Origin: Daldinia sp. FL1419
Taxonomy: Eukaryota > Ascomycota > Sordariomycetes > Xylariales > Hypoxylaceae
Direction of reading: 5' to 3'
Assembly: GCA_025201765.1 (NCBI GenBank)
Contig: MU623346.1
Coordinates: 310,001-374,000 of the forward strand
DNA length: 64,000 nt
Part shown: one piece after another, positions 1 through 11,238 of the stretch
How positions within the stretch are numbered: position 1 is the first letter of the stretch
Layout of the letters: each line of letters opens with the position of its first letter
The notes under the pieces: model-generated
What the model saw: the letters and a program-made list of their open reading frames with translations, nothing else
What the model was told of the DNA's origin: nothing
The model's database searches: none
Program-made: the position numbers and the translations under genes

Positions 1-551
1 TCATCCCCGTAGTATTTGAGCCGTGCCGGAAGCCCGCTACCCTTTAGGAAGGTCAGGATGCCAGCGATTATGGTGTTGATCGCACCAAAGGCCGTAACCG
101 CTCCATGGCTAACCCCCGCCGCACCCATGGCTGTAAGAGATGCGGCAACCACAATCTGCAAGAAGTAGCAGGCATTGATTAAGATTGAAAATACTTTGTA
201 ACGGTCTTTAGACTTTTGTTCCGAGTGTACAACACGACTATAGATGCCGATGTTGGCAGCCGGACGTCTTCCCACGGGACTCGTTTCACTATAACCAAGA
301 TATGGAGAGGTACTAATGCCTACCATAAGGCGGAAAAGTGTAAGCGGATTATCTTCAGGTATAAGGTAGCTCTGATGACCGTGGGGGAGAATATTGGTGT
401 TGACCCCCAACGTCGGGGTTGCTGTAGCTGGACCAGAACCTGTACCAGCTACCGGGGCGGCGTTCTGTGCTCCTTGTTCCTCATCTAGATGACCTTCCTG
501 TAGTCTCCTCTTGAAGAGTAACCGCATTACTGCACCAACGAACGATGCCAT
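1..551 (-). CDS. Fungal SLATT-domain membrane protein (3' end beyond left edge)
   Basis: One open frame runs from an ATG at 551 down to base 1 with no stop (183 codons), so the C-terminus lies outside the window. The first ~110 residues are hydrophilic and rich in Ala, Pro, Thr and Gly. The segment that follows (INACYFLQIVVAASL, then GAINTIIAGILTF and KGSGLPARLKYY) is the pair of membrane helices and the charged exit of the fungal SLATT domain. SLATT is the 'SMODS and SLOG-associating two-transmembrane effector' fold; in bacteria it is linked to nucleotide-sensing conflict systems, and in fungi its role is unknown. The expected part beyond the edge is a short coiled or charged tail. The family call rests on the conserved AFGAINTIIAG and KGSGLP blocks; any function is inference. 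Confidence 0.8.
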   Translation of the reverse strand, partial: MASFVGAVMRLLFKRRLQEGHLDEEQGAQNAAPVAGTGSGPATATPTLGVNTNILPHGHQSYLIPEDNPLTLFRLMVGISTSPYLGYSETSPVGRRPAANIGIYSRVVHSEQKSKDRYKVFSILINACYFLQIVVAASLTAMGAAGVSHGAVTAFGAINTIIAGILTFLKGSGLPARLKYYGD

Positions 552-2830
552 ATTGCAAGCTGTTTCGTCTTTCGCCGATCTAACTAAGCACAGACGATCG
601 CACGATCTCGAAACATAAATCGTAAGGCTTAGAGCGAACCACGAGGTAAAACAGAATTCAAAGCCGCTAACCCACGAAACTTCTCGATCCGCGATACCAG
701 AACAACTTTCTATATTTTATAAGTGATGCGGCTCATTCAGCTGGTCTCTGAAAGCATGAGTGCCCAAAACATATAAAAACTGCCTTAAATAGCATCGATC
801 TACACTGTGCAACGGCCAAATATTGCGGAGTTGGCCAATCATTGACCTGGCGGATACTTAAACGGGCCTCTGCACCGTCGTGGCCAAGTAATGACGGTCG
901 ACAAGCGAGCGAATACCGTTGGACGGGACAGCCCGCCATCGCTGACCACTTATATGATCGTGATGCGTTGATTTGATGCCTCGTCGATCGTGTCGTAGTC
1001 GGGAATCATGAGCGTCGCAGAATACGACAGAGCAGCAGAGTCGGCGAGCTGATATGCCCAGGGTCCTGGTAACATAATTTCCTTTGGTGTGCTCGGTAGC
1101 CTCTTAGGAACAGAGATAAGATCAAGTCCAAGGGTAGGAAAAAAGAAAAATATGACATATAAAGATTAAAGTCGCATCGATTTGTGAAGCTATCGAAATT
1201 ATCCCTGAGACCTACATAACGCCATTGAAATTGCATTCTCTACCATGGTAATGCTACCGGCATGTCCACGTGAGGTGAGAGGTAACCCAAGGCTTATCTT
1301 GCCATATGAAGGTATAACAAATTGGAAATATAGCACGGCTAATTCAGCCGCATATTTATATTGCCTTTTAATTTGAAATCTGACAGACAGGCAGCCGAGA
1401 ATTCCGAGAAGGCCAAGTTCCGTAAGCAGCCCGGTCTGCAAGGCGCCTAATACCTCGCGATCTCATAGATTCCTACTTGGGTAGTCGAATTCGCTTTTTC
1501 GGTGTGTTGAGCGAATCACGGGCGTGGGATAGTAGGCCCACATTCCATTCTCGGAATACCCTCCACGACGATCAACGACGAAACCGAGCAGCCGGGACGG
1601 CTTTTGGGGTGAACAGATCTCGTATGCACGGTAAGATGGAGATCTCCTTATGCTAGTTCGTAGGTATTTATAAGCAATATGTACCTGTAGGCGTCGTCAA
1701 CTCTATTATCACGCTACTCCCGCAAGGAGGGCGACGCGTTTGATAAATCAGATTTTTTCCCCCAAGGCTTTTAGCACCCTCGCGCCCGAAAGGGTTCGAA
1801 CTTTTAGATGCTTAAGTATTTGTTGGATGGAATAATTATCCACTTGACTAAAAGGTAATTACGTTATAAGCAGAATTGTTATAACAGTATATATTTCATG
1901 CAACAGTATTTGATGTCTATGCGAGCCTAGGGATGGGAACGATCTTGATTGCGTATTTGGGTTAATAGAGTTAATGTTCTTTCGGACGGCTCCTGGGGTT
2001 GAGCTCCACGACGGGTTAACTTTAGTCTATGGAGTAGGTATCTTGCGGCCCTTGCTTTAAACCAACCACGTTATATTGAGGGTTAAATGCAGAGTTCCTT
2101 AGGTTAGAGTTATAGTTGGAGACACCCGGTTGCGTATGGGCGATTTAACAAGGATAAAGTCTAGGGTTATAGTATTTTGGCGTTGAAGCGGAGTTTGAAC
2201 TAACTCATAGTAACTCATAGCTACAGGGCATTATTTTTAATCGTTACCAACGGGATGGTAGGTTCTCCTTTTACCGATACGTAGTAGGTTGCTAATTTTT
2301 GGGAAAGATTAGACGGCAGCCCGTCCGTTTGGGATAGTCCTCTAAGATGATAGGATGATAGGCTGTTCTCGCATAGAGCTATGCCGCCAACCGATGTGCT
2401 TCTTATAGAGTATCAAAGAAGTCGAAGTTATAAACAACTATATAGTAATTAAACCAAATTGATTCTTTTGAACCACTCTAGTTTGGAAACAGTATTTGTA
2501 CCCGGCGCTGCTTAGGAGCTATTTTAACTGCCTAATCCAGTAACTGTCTTTCGAGATTCGTGGAGCTTACAGGCCAAACAGAACCAAGAAGTACCTAGGT
2601 AGGTAGTTACCGGATACCTAGCGCACCGTAAGTACGCACATGTATGCACGTACAAGGTATCTCACATGCTAATCCCTGTTGTCTTATGTACCTATCATGA
2701 TTATCCTGATCATCTTCTACTCCAACGATTACGTTCATAAGAAAAAAAAAAGACATTACTTATTCCTATGCCAGAAGCTCGACTATAATTAAAGCCCCTC
2801 TATTTTGCCTCCCCTCGCATCCGGGTAGCG
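552..2830. other. Intergenic, no gene seen
   Basis: No open frame here has recognisable protein features. The short frames on the minus strand between 733 and 1441 lack conserved motifs and start contexts. A direct duplication of an AACTCATAGT unit lies near 2203-2222. An AGGTAGGT motif lies near 2597. The last ~100 bases are pyrimidine-rich and AT-rich, as expected for the promoter and leader of the gene at 2831. Confidence 0.6.
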
Positions 2831-4108
2831 ATGATCCTACGTTCGGATAACATCGAGGACGGCCTATTAGGCTCTACCTCTCGATTCGGACCGTCCCAGC
2901 AAGCGCATACCCTAATCCACCGCGTCTACAACTCTATCAAGCCTCGCCGTGCACTTCAACCCAGATCATACCCTCCTCTGTCAAGCATCCCACAGACAAC
3001 TCCTAAACGTCTCGCTCTCGCTTCTCCCGATCTTCCCGACGATGCCTCCTCCACGCCGACAGTCTTATACCTCGCCTACGGCTCTAACCTCTCTTCCGAG
3101 ACCTTCCTCGGTATACGTCGCATCCGGCCGATAAGCAAGATCAACGTTTCCGTACCAACCCTCGACCTGGCTTTCGATCTGCCGGCGCTGGCATACTGCG
3201 AGCCATGTTTCGCCAACGTATCGCCGCGCAAGATCCCCAAACCACCGATCCCGGGTGATCCACCGAAACCCCCCTTCCCTCCACCCTATAACGCCGGATC
3301 CGATCGGCGAGACGAGGTAATAGAAGAAGAGGAAAAGCTTCCGGAAACACTCCTCCCCTCGCTTCCTCCTGACCATAATCCGTCTTGGTCTAAGGGACTC
3401 TACGGCGTGGTTTACGAGGTCACGCGCGAGGACTACAGACGGATCGTGCGCACGGAGGGTACTGCCTACGAGGAGATCCTGACGCCGTGCCTGGCGCTGC
3501 CGCCGCCCTTCCATGTCCCCGAGAGACCGCCTATTCCCGAGTTACCGCGGCCGTTCATAGCGCGCACGTTGTATGCGCCGCAACTACCGTCTTTTAATCC
3601 TCCTGACGGCGACGATGGTGGCGACGCGGATGATGGTGATAAGAAGCACTGGTGGCAGAAGTTGCTAATACCCACCCACCGAACTCCGGGATATGCGCAG
3701 CCGAGCCCCCGGTACCTGCGTCTGATCCGCGACGGCGCTCGCGAGCACTATCTACCGGATGACTACCGGGCGTATCTAGAACGCCTGGAGGCGTATACCA
3801 TCACAACGTGGCGGCAGTATATCGGACGCTGGCTTTTCTTGGTCGCAGTGGTGCCATCATTTGCTTTAATAGCCATACTCGGTTATCTCCTATCCGATAA
3901 AGAGAGCAAGATACCAAGATGGCTAGAAGCGGTATCGATTGTCCATCGGAACATAATGTGGAAGGTCTACGATTATGTATTCAAGCCCCTATTCGGGGAC
4001 GGGGAACGGACGATACCAGAGGATGATGATAATAGTTCGGGCAGCACGAGTAGGATACGTACAAGCGCGTGGGGGAGCGAGAAGAATGCTTTGCTGGCAG
4101 ATTGGTAG
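2831..4108 (+). CDS. Gamma-glutamylcyclotransferase-like protein with C-terminal membrane anchor
   Basis: A single exon encodes 425 aa. The GGCT-like fold starts at about residue 77 with the diagnostic YGSNL loop (83-87). It continues through GLYGVVYEVT and the REDY..IVRTEGTAY region, where the family places its catalytic glutamate. GGCT-family enzymes release 5-oxoproline from gamma-glutamyl peptides or act on related amides; the substrate here is unknown. Unlike the small cytosolic enzymes (about 150-200 aa), this protein has Pro-rich inserts (about 130-160), an acidic Asp/Gly insert (about 255-275) and one hydrophobic helix at about 334-354 followed by a polar tail. That points to a tail-proximal membrane anchor. 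The start chosen is the first ATG, after a TC-rich leader. It converges with the gene ending at 4412. Confidence 0.8.
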   Translation: MILRSDNIEDGLLGSTSRFGPSQQAHTLIHRVYNSIKPRRALQPRSYPPLSSIPQTTPKRLALASPDLPDDASSTPTVLYLAYGSNLSSETFLGIRRIRPISKINVSVPTLDLAFDLPALAYCEPCFANVSPRKIPKPPIPGDPPKPPFPPPYNAGSDRRDEVIEEEEKLPETLLPSLPPDHNPSWSKGLYGVVYEVTREDYRRIVRTEGTAYEEILTPCLALPPPFHVPERPPIPELPRPFIARTLYAPQLPSFNPPDGDDGGDADDGDKKHWWQKLLIPTHRTPGYAQPSPRYLRLIRDGAREHYLPDDYRAYLERLEAYTITTWRQYIGRWLFLVAVVPSFALIAILGYLLSDKESKIPRWLEAVSIVHRNIMWKVYDYVFKPLFGDGERTIPEDDDNSSGSTSRIRTSAWGSEKNALLADW

Positions 4109-4411
4109 CATTAGCGGTGTTGCACTACGAGTGGCAATTAAATCATGTTTGACGAATCTAATAATGTCATATGGGATGGAAGGATGGGAGGATATCATGC
4201 TGAAAATTTGTATGTCCATCTAGCCTGTTTATATCGCAACCAATCATGAAATAATGCAACCTAATCAATCGACCGTCGCCTTTGTCCAAGCTCTACGTTT
4301 CCGGTTAAGATTCTTTTTTTCCCGTCAGGTCATATTATTATCATTCTATTAGCAAACTACCTGTCTACGTAGCTTGCCTATAATTCTACTTCAGCCAAGC
4401 CGGGGTAATCC
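4109..4411. other. Convergent 3' intergenic spacer
   Basis: This 303-base spacer lies between the stops of the GGCT-like gene (+) and the glycerol-3-phosphate dehydrogenase gene (-). It is AT-rich, with a T-run near 4312-4320 and several AATAAT-like stretches that would suit polyadenylation of both transcripts. No coding signal is seen. Confidence 0.6.
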
Positions 4412-5744
4412 CTAAGTCCTAGCGACAAGGTCGGGGATATCGTCGACGGTATGCCGTCCCTCGAGGATGTTGTGAACAGCCGTGAATAGCGGGTAATCCT
4501 GCTCCAGACCCCGTTGCTTCAGGAACGAGTTCACCTCCGCAGCCGTGCTAGTACCCTGCAATTTCTGACCGTTGAGCTCCGTCTGCTCGACTTCCTGAAC
4601 GGAGATTCCCTTCTCGACAGCCTTCCTGGCGCACCGGAAGTTTCGCCCGCCGCTGCAACTCGTAATCAAGTCCGCTACACCAGCACTCTCCTCGGTAAAC
4701 GTTCCGGTGGAAATCGTCTCGCCGAAGAACTCGTGGCCGAATTTCACCATCTCGAGGAGTCCGACCCGCATTATGGCTGCCTTTGCGTTGTCGCCCCAGC
4801 CTCGCCCGTCGACGAAGCCGGCGGCTAAGGCGACGATGTTCTTTAGCGCGCCGCCGAGCGAAACTCCTGCCACATCCGAAACCATGCGCACGTGGAAATA
4901 GGGGCGGTGGAAGAGCGTCTTGAAAGTGTCGTGGTCTAGGGGATGGTACTCGGGCGGGACAGGAGTCAGCTTCGTCTTGCTGATTCTTCCCCGGACGTCC
5001 CTATGCTCGGTATCCGCCAAGGGTGTGATACTCAGCTCGTCGGCAGACGGTCGCGGAGAATTACGGCTCGGGGTGGCAGAGCGAGGCGTCGCGTTTCGGG
5101 ACGGGTTGCGCGAGTTATCCATGGGCGGCGGGTCGTACGCAATCGTCGTCTCGGACCACTTCTCAGCCGCGATTTCAGAAGCGATGTTCGCGCCCGACAG
5201 CGCGCCGCAGTAGATACCAAGACCCTCGCCAATCCATTCCGAAAACAGCGAAATACCCTCGTCTGTAACGTTGACGCCCTTGATACAGGATATTCCACGG
5301 GCGAACGGTAGGATTTTCCCCTTGAGCTGGTTGCAGATCCTGTGGATGAATTGGTGGGGTAAGTTGAAGATCAGGATGGTCGAGTTTTGGACGGCATCCT
5401 CGAGAGACGGGTTTGCGACAAGGTTCAGGGGCAGCTTGATGTTGGGGAGGTACTTGACGTTCTCGTGGTGCGTGTTGATGACGGTCGTAAGCTTCTCGGT
5501 CTTGCCCTCGTATTGTACATCCTCTTCGTATACCCACATCTGAACCTCCTCCTCGAATAAGTCGGGGTGTTCTTTTGTGTTTTCAGACACAATCTTGGAG
5601 ATTGTAGAACCCCTTTTTTGGTACCACGATTAGTATTCCCAGATATAAGCAAGCAGTCTACAGATATCCTTACCAATTTCCAGACCCAATCACGGTCACC
5701 TTGTGCTTTCGGGTGCCGGCGGCACTTAAGAGTCCCGGTGCCAT
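4412..5744 (-). CDS. GPD1: Glycerol-3-phosphate dehydrogenase (NAD+), cytosolic
   Basis: Two exons: 5744-5674 and 5612-4412 (423 aa), joined across a 61-nt intron with a GTAAGG donor and a TACTAAT branch site. The enzyme reduces dihydroxyacetone phosphate to glycerol-3-phosphate with NADH, for glycerol formation, osmotic balance and lipid backbones. The N-terminal Rossmann motif GSGNWG (20-25) is rebuilt exactly at the splice junction. Later landmarks are FNLPHQF, CGALSGANIASE, the substrate-site GGALKNIVALAAGF with Lys ~281, GDNAKAAI with Lys ~301, and LITSCSGGRNFR. Residues ~186-246 form a Ser/Pro/Asn-rich insert between the NAD domain and the catalytic domain, which I recognise as a feature of sordariomycete orthologs. 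It replaces a short loop in the yeast enzyme. Identification is secure. Confidence 0.95.
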
Positions 5745-7494
5745 GGTGGGAAAATGCGAGAAGCGTCTAGTAGAATGATATGCAAGGGAGGATTTCCGTG
5801 AGACTCGAGCGTTGGCGGGGAATCTGAAGCAGGAAGCAAATGGGTATCTTAGCAGATAGAGTGTTTTCATGCAAGCGGGAATTGAAGGCTTGGTAAGTTC
5901 AGAGGCGCATAAGGAGTTTATAAATATCAGCTCGGTAAAGTCGTAAACCACCAAATGTTGTCTTACAGACTCATGTGATAGGGAAGAATCGAATATTCTA
6001 CGTATTACCCAGATTCGAGAGACCGGATGAGACCGAGGCGCTTGGGGGGGGAGAGCAAGCAGAAAACCTGTGGCACCTGCCAGTGAATAATAAGTGAGTG
6101 ACGCACGAGACTGGGCAGAATCATCAAAAAGTTGTTCTAACCCCCCCCCCCCTGCTAATTGATATACTACCTATTAGATAAAAGGGGGAGGGGACCAAGT
6201 ACCCTAATGGATACCTTCTTAGGCGTTTAATTGGCTTGAAGTCCTAACAGCGCTCGGAATATAGCATACGTGACCCCCCACAAGAACGGGATCTTGCATG
6301 GATATTTGAGATTGTAATTATATCCATCTACCGAGGAGCTAATGCGACGCTCACCGCCTGCCTCAGTCGGCTAGATCTTATTCCAACGAACCGGTTCAGG
6401 GATTTAGGTCGAAGCTAAAAGCGAAGTGAGAAGTTGCGAGGGGGGGGCGACTTCCAAAAACTGAATTAAATAATAGGTAGGCACACTACTATGTAGGCAC
6501 ACTACTATCTAACCTTAACCATTAATATACATATTAGGAAAGATTTATCCTGATTCCTGATATAAATCTCTAATGACGTATTCGCGAAAGAACGCTAATG
6601 TTTAAAAGTCAAAGTAACTACCAGTTTTACTGAGACTGAAATCGATGGCAGTGCTATATTCCGAGCTGAAAGTAAGCCGAGGTAGGACCACCGAAACAAG
6701 CCGAGGCGCTTTGCGGCGATAATTAAATCGGACTGATACCATTTTTAGCTGTGCGATTATCTACGAGGTCGTGCACATGCGCAACTATATAAGATCATCA
6801 TTTGGTACTACGAGCTAGCTCTTGTATTCCAAGTTTTATAAGCCATCTGGCCGCTTAAAATCTACTTTATCCCCTCTAATCTCCAAGAATGAGCGTGAGG
6901 TGTATTTCGGCCGTACAAGACTCAACTATTACGACTTATCTAGGGATACTATTGGATAAATTCTATATGGATAAAACTCGGCTGGAAAGCAGATTAATGA
7001 AGCTTATTGAAAGATTTATTTTACCGCTGCAACTGGGTACGATATAAACCCTCATAGGTAGGCCAATACACTTGCTACGAGACCCAGAGTGCGGCGTGTC
7101 ACGCAACCCCTATTTCTCGATAAGTCTTCCAGTGTATATCTTATTGCAACTTAACACTTACAGCACACGTGCCTCTAAGGCTTCGGATCTATGGTGTTTA
7201 ATCTTGGTCTTTTATCTTACGGATGACGAATAGTTGAAACTCGTCGTAATAAAAATGGATACCGAGTAGCTATATCCTGAAACTCGACCAAGTCTCCGAG
7301 CTTCGCAATTGACCAGGTGTAAATACTATATTTCGGGTTCTTATTCTTATTAGTTAAGACTAGCTTTAACATATGTTCCCGGGCCTACGTGTTCGGCCTA
7401 TGGGTATCCCCTCCTGGTATAATCCCGTCCTTCCTTGGGTTGATAAGAGATACCTATTTGGTTTCCTATATGACTCAAAAGATTCCCGCTTCAG
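5745..7494. other. Intergenic, no gene seen
   Basis: This AT-rich spacer holds only short frames without conserved features. It contains a C12 run at 6141-6152, a G-run near 6441 and a duplicated GTAGGCACACTACTAT unit at 6478-6508. Nothing resembling a transposon terminus or RNA gene was found by eye. Confidence 0.55.
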
Positions 7495-8352
7495 TTAAGA
7501 AGAAGGCGTAAACTTCCCACTCTCGATATCCTTCTGTGCCTGCAGCGTCAAGTTGACAATCTCAATAACCATGTGCCTACGCTCCTGCTCCAAATGGTCA
7601 TCCTGCGTACCATCCTGGTACCACACAGTCGAGTACACTTCAAACCCATCAAACGGCTGGCCGTAATCCGCGCCTTTAACCGGGCGCAGGGAGATATGCA
7701 GCACGCCGAACCTAGTTCCGTCGCGCAGGACCTTGTCGCCGGCCTGTTGGACGGGAAACTCGGGCAGCGGCCGTAGGAAAGGGTCCTTATCCAAGTCCGG
7801 CTTGCCGAAGTTGGGAATCGTAAAGTTGGTCGTTACGCCTCCCCATCCCTCTAAGATATGCGAAGACAGGCCCGTGGACGTCGTCACGGTTTCCTTGTCG
7901 TAGTGCTCCGGGTTCGCGGCTAGGTTCGCGGCGTCCGCGTTAGGGGACGAGTACCAAGCCGCGAACGCGGAAAACGAAACGTTGGGCAGGAAAGCCACCC
8001 CCCGCGCGTCGGCGGATACCCATCCGCTGCCGGACTTGTCGATCGCGTCGTGCCAGAACTTGTCGGCGTCGTCTTGGTCAGGGGCTAGGAGGTTCTTTAG
8101 CTTATCTGTGCCGAGGTCTTGCTTCAGCTTTAGAATGGCTGTGACGTTGTCTTCTGGAAGATCAGGCAGGGGCTCTTTTCCTAGACGCGTCTCGAGCAGA
8201 TTCAAGGCCTTGTCTGCGGCGGCGTGCTCATACTCGCTTTTTGTCTGGGCTACCTTGGGCCCGGAGAGGAAGTACTTGTAGCCTGAGATGGTCTCATTCA
8301 AAGCCGCCGCCCGAAGGGCAAAGGCAGATAGGAGGAGAATGTTCCCGCGCAT
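7495..8352 (-). CDS. Secreted glycoprotein of unknown function
   Basis: A single exon encodes 285 aa. The start at 8352 gives a classical signal peptide: MRGN, then a hydrophobic core LLLSAFALRAAA, with cleavage likely before Leu18. The mature chain is acidic, has five N-glycosylation sequons (NET, NVT, NVS, NFT, NLT) and has no cysteine-rich or membrane segment. The C-terminal half contains a conserved-looking stretch (LPEFPVQ, DGTRFGVLHISLRP, FEVYSTVWYQDG) ending in a helical HMVIEIVNLTLQAQ. I do not recognise a named family or catalytic motif. It looks like a conserved ascomycete secreted protein. It stands alone, with spacers of more than 1.7 kb on both sides. Confidence 0.75.
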   Translation of the reverse strand: MRGNILLLSAFALRAAALNETISGYKYFLSGPKVAQTKSEYEHAAADKALNLLETRLGKEPLPDLPEDNVTAILKLKQDLGTDKLKNLLAPDQDDADKFWHDAIDKSGSGWVSADARGVAFLPNVSFSAFAAWYSSPNADAANLAANPEHYDKETVTTSTGLSSHILEGWGGVTTNFTIPNFGKPDLDKDPFLRPLPEFPVQQAGDKVLRDGTRFGVLHISLRPVKGADYGQPFDGFEVYSTVWYQDGTQDDHLEQERRHMVIEIVNLTLQAQKDIESGKFTPSS

Positions 8353-11238
8353 GGTGCCTTGATTGGTTCTAGTAATACCCTTTTTGACTCGAAGAGACGA
8401 GCCTTGGCAATATATTTGAAATGAGGTCGTGGCTACTTAAGCTGATCGTGGCTTCTTTGAGATTGAGGTCGCCTTCCCTCGTATTTATATTTCAGCTGTG
8501 CCAGCCATGGGAATGTAATTGCGACGCATTTCGCCTTCCAAAAGCACATGTTGCAACATCGCGCTTTTCTGAATTTACCTGCCTAGCCACGCTTAGTAGG
8601 CAAGGAGCATAACCCACGAGGGCTTTCTTAATTACGGCGCGGTGTTTTTTTTTGTAATTGTTAAGATCTCCCCACTTACAGCAAACATCGTACTTGGACG
8701 AATCCGCAGCCAACAACTCCATCCCGTGGGATTTGCTAGGGACCGAGTCCCCGGGCCGGCCGCCGACGGACGGGGCAGTCTTTTCAATAGGTCAGTTTAC
8801 AGACTACATTTCTATATAACGCACGTAGTTTTACATAATGCTTTAGTTGACTCTCTATTAATTACCTATACATGGGTTTACCATGTCTATAATAAAATCA
8901 CTTTGCTTTACTTATTCTCTAAGGAGCAATCACGAATGATCCTGTCGGAGGGTTCCGATGCTATTATGATATAGTAGGATCCGATTGGCTAATATACCTG
9001 TACTTATAAAGGACCCCTTTATTGAGCCCTCGCCATTGAACTTAAGGGAGACGCCCCGCGCTCTATGCCTTTATAAAACTTAATATAGAAGTGCTGAAGT
9101 GTTTGTGTCAAACTTCACATGCATATTAAAAAGTCCAGCCGCAAGCAGGTTCCCGTCCCGGCTGTTTGATCTTGTGTCGCTTTAAATGAGCGCGGCTTTT
9201 GACTTAGGTAGTCTTGTTTGCCTTAGCTATAAGAGTCTTTAGGTTAAAGCCGTTCGCGCCCGGTGCCGCCCCTTCGTATAACCCTGGATTAGAGCCCACT
9301 ACCTAACTTAGGGCCTGGTGAGTCGGAAGCATTGAGCTTTTGTTTCTCTGCTGTGCTGGTAATTTGTTAAGTTTAGCTTTAGAACTCGGACGACCTATTG
9401 GTATATCTTGGGATCTAAGCAGAACAAAGCCTTGAATGGAATCATCGGTCCTTCTAACGCTAGATTTTCTTGCATTGATGCTGATATTTCCGGCAAACAG
9501 GTGTTGATGATGTGATCTTTCCACATAACCAACTTGGTTGTCTTGGATCAGGTACCTTTGTAGACTAATAAATCTAGGATATATGGTTGTAACCGTCACA
9601 CCGGGCTCCCATTGTCTCGCCCTCGCCTATCGTGGAGGGGTTATACCTAACTTAGCCATCTCCTAGTTCCAAGGGAAATTTTGTAGGGACCTGGTCCTTG
9701 GGTATGGTTTTGTAAAAGGCGTAGGATTTAATGGAATTGGCGTAACATCTTGGCATTAAACATTCCATAACTCTTTAGGAAGGCGAACAAGGCCATTTGC
9801 ACAAGGCTCTTATACACTAGAAAGCTATATTAGGTATTCATGATAATAATGTCTATTATAATGGTAGTGAGTATTTAAGAGGACTTACATCTTCCCGAAT
9901 TCGCTAACTATTCGTATTCTATTAGTTTCCATAGTCTCAACTTGACCCTTGGACCATATTCTCTTTTCGAACCGACTAACTTAGGGAGATCTCGTCTGCG
10001 TTAGGAACTCCAAAAAAAATGGGACATACAAGAACACAATGAAAATTTCGAGGGTCAGTTTCTTAGCGAAGATCTCTTAGTATTTCAATATTCGGAAGCT
10101 GAAAATGAAACATTCTTATCCTTTGCCACAAGATGCATTAATTTTGTAGAAATACTCAAGTATTGCTGGATGCCACCGTTACAGCGCTTGCAGAGCATTA
10201 CCGTATATGTGCAGCAACCCGTACATGTTACCTAATCCCGATTTAGGTAAGCTAGCTGTAAGAGCGGAAGCGCTAGCGGGTTAACGTACTAGCGTATTAG
10301 CGGGATGTCATTTTTAGTAATCCCGTTGGTCAATCGGATGATGGATAGATTACATAATATTCATCTTTGGCAACGAGCGACTTATCTTTCATATTCTTAT
10401 CTTTTCCCAAGCATCCGACAGACTTCGGCCGATGATTCTGTTCGTTCTATTCGTTCTGCTTGCTGATCATTTTGCTTCGTGTACTTGCTTTTTGGGGCGA
10501 CGAGCGTACGCCTCAATACGCCATCGACAAAAAGTAATATCATAATACACATTATAATCGTATTCCTCCAATTGATATTTTCATCATCTCATCCTATGAA
10601 TCTGAATACACACACCTCTTTGATCGAGTCAAGTCAGACCAGCAGTTTTTATCTCGTAGCCGAATTGCCGTAAGGGTTCGCCCCCCCCCCCCCCCGCCGA
10701 GCCTTCCATGGGCCAATGGCCGTGACGCCATTATCGTCTCTTACTATTACCATTATTATTATTATGATTACCACCGAGAATCATTACTCCAAGAACCTAC
10801 CAAGGATATTACCCCAGAAATAATCTATTAATACCAACAAACGAGGCAAAGGAGAGTCTTCTCTTTCGCGTAATACCTCTTCGTACTTATTTTTAAAAAT
10901 AAAAAATTAAAAAAATACCAAGACAAGTGTTCCCCGTACCGGCTCCAGAGAAAGGCGAGATCCGTCAAGATCCGTCAAGATCTGTCGACACTTATTGGCC
11001 GCTTACTGCGATTGACCCAAACTACCGGATAGGGCGCCGCCATTTTAGCACTCCCCTCCCCCCCCGGAAATATTATCGTTGTCACATCCATGCCCGTCAA
11101 GTCTTAGCTTGCATGTGCCCTGAAAAACTGCGTCCTTTCCATTACGTTTCTCTTTTTCTTGCCAACCTCGATCTGATGCCCTTGATACCCTGATATCTTT
11201 GCTAAGCTAACTTTAGCCCGCTGCTGTGAGACTCTATT
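8353..11238. other. Intergenic, no gene seen
   Basis: No supported gene. A frame of 98 codons on the minus strand (9599-9303) has a protein-like composition but no recognisable domain. There is a C15 run at 10681-10695. A duplicated GATCCGTCAA unit is seen near 10961-10980. The last ~600 bases are rich in pyrimidine runs and lie directly upstream of the regulator that starts at 11239, so they probably hold its promoter and leader. Confidence 0.5.

Noticed and set aside
733..1441. Three overlapping minus-strand frames of 68-80 codons
   Set aside because: No domain, poor composition, no splice continuity, and frames overlap each other; probably chance.
9303..9599. 98-codon minus-strand frame with protein-like look
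   Set aside because: No recognisable motif of a transposase or any known family and no flanking exons; kept only as a note in the intergenic entry.
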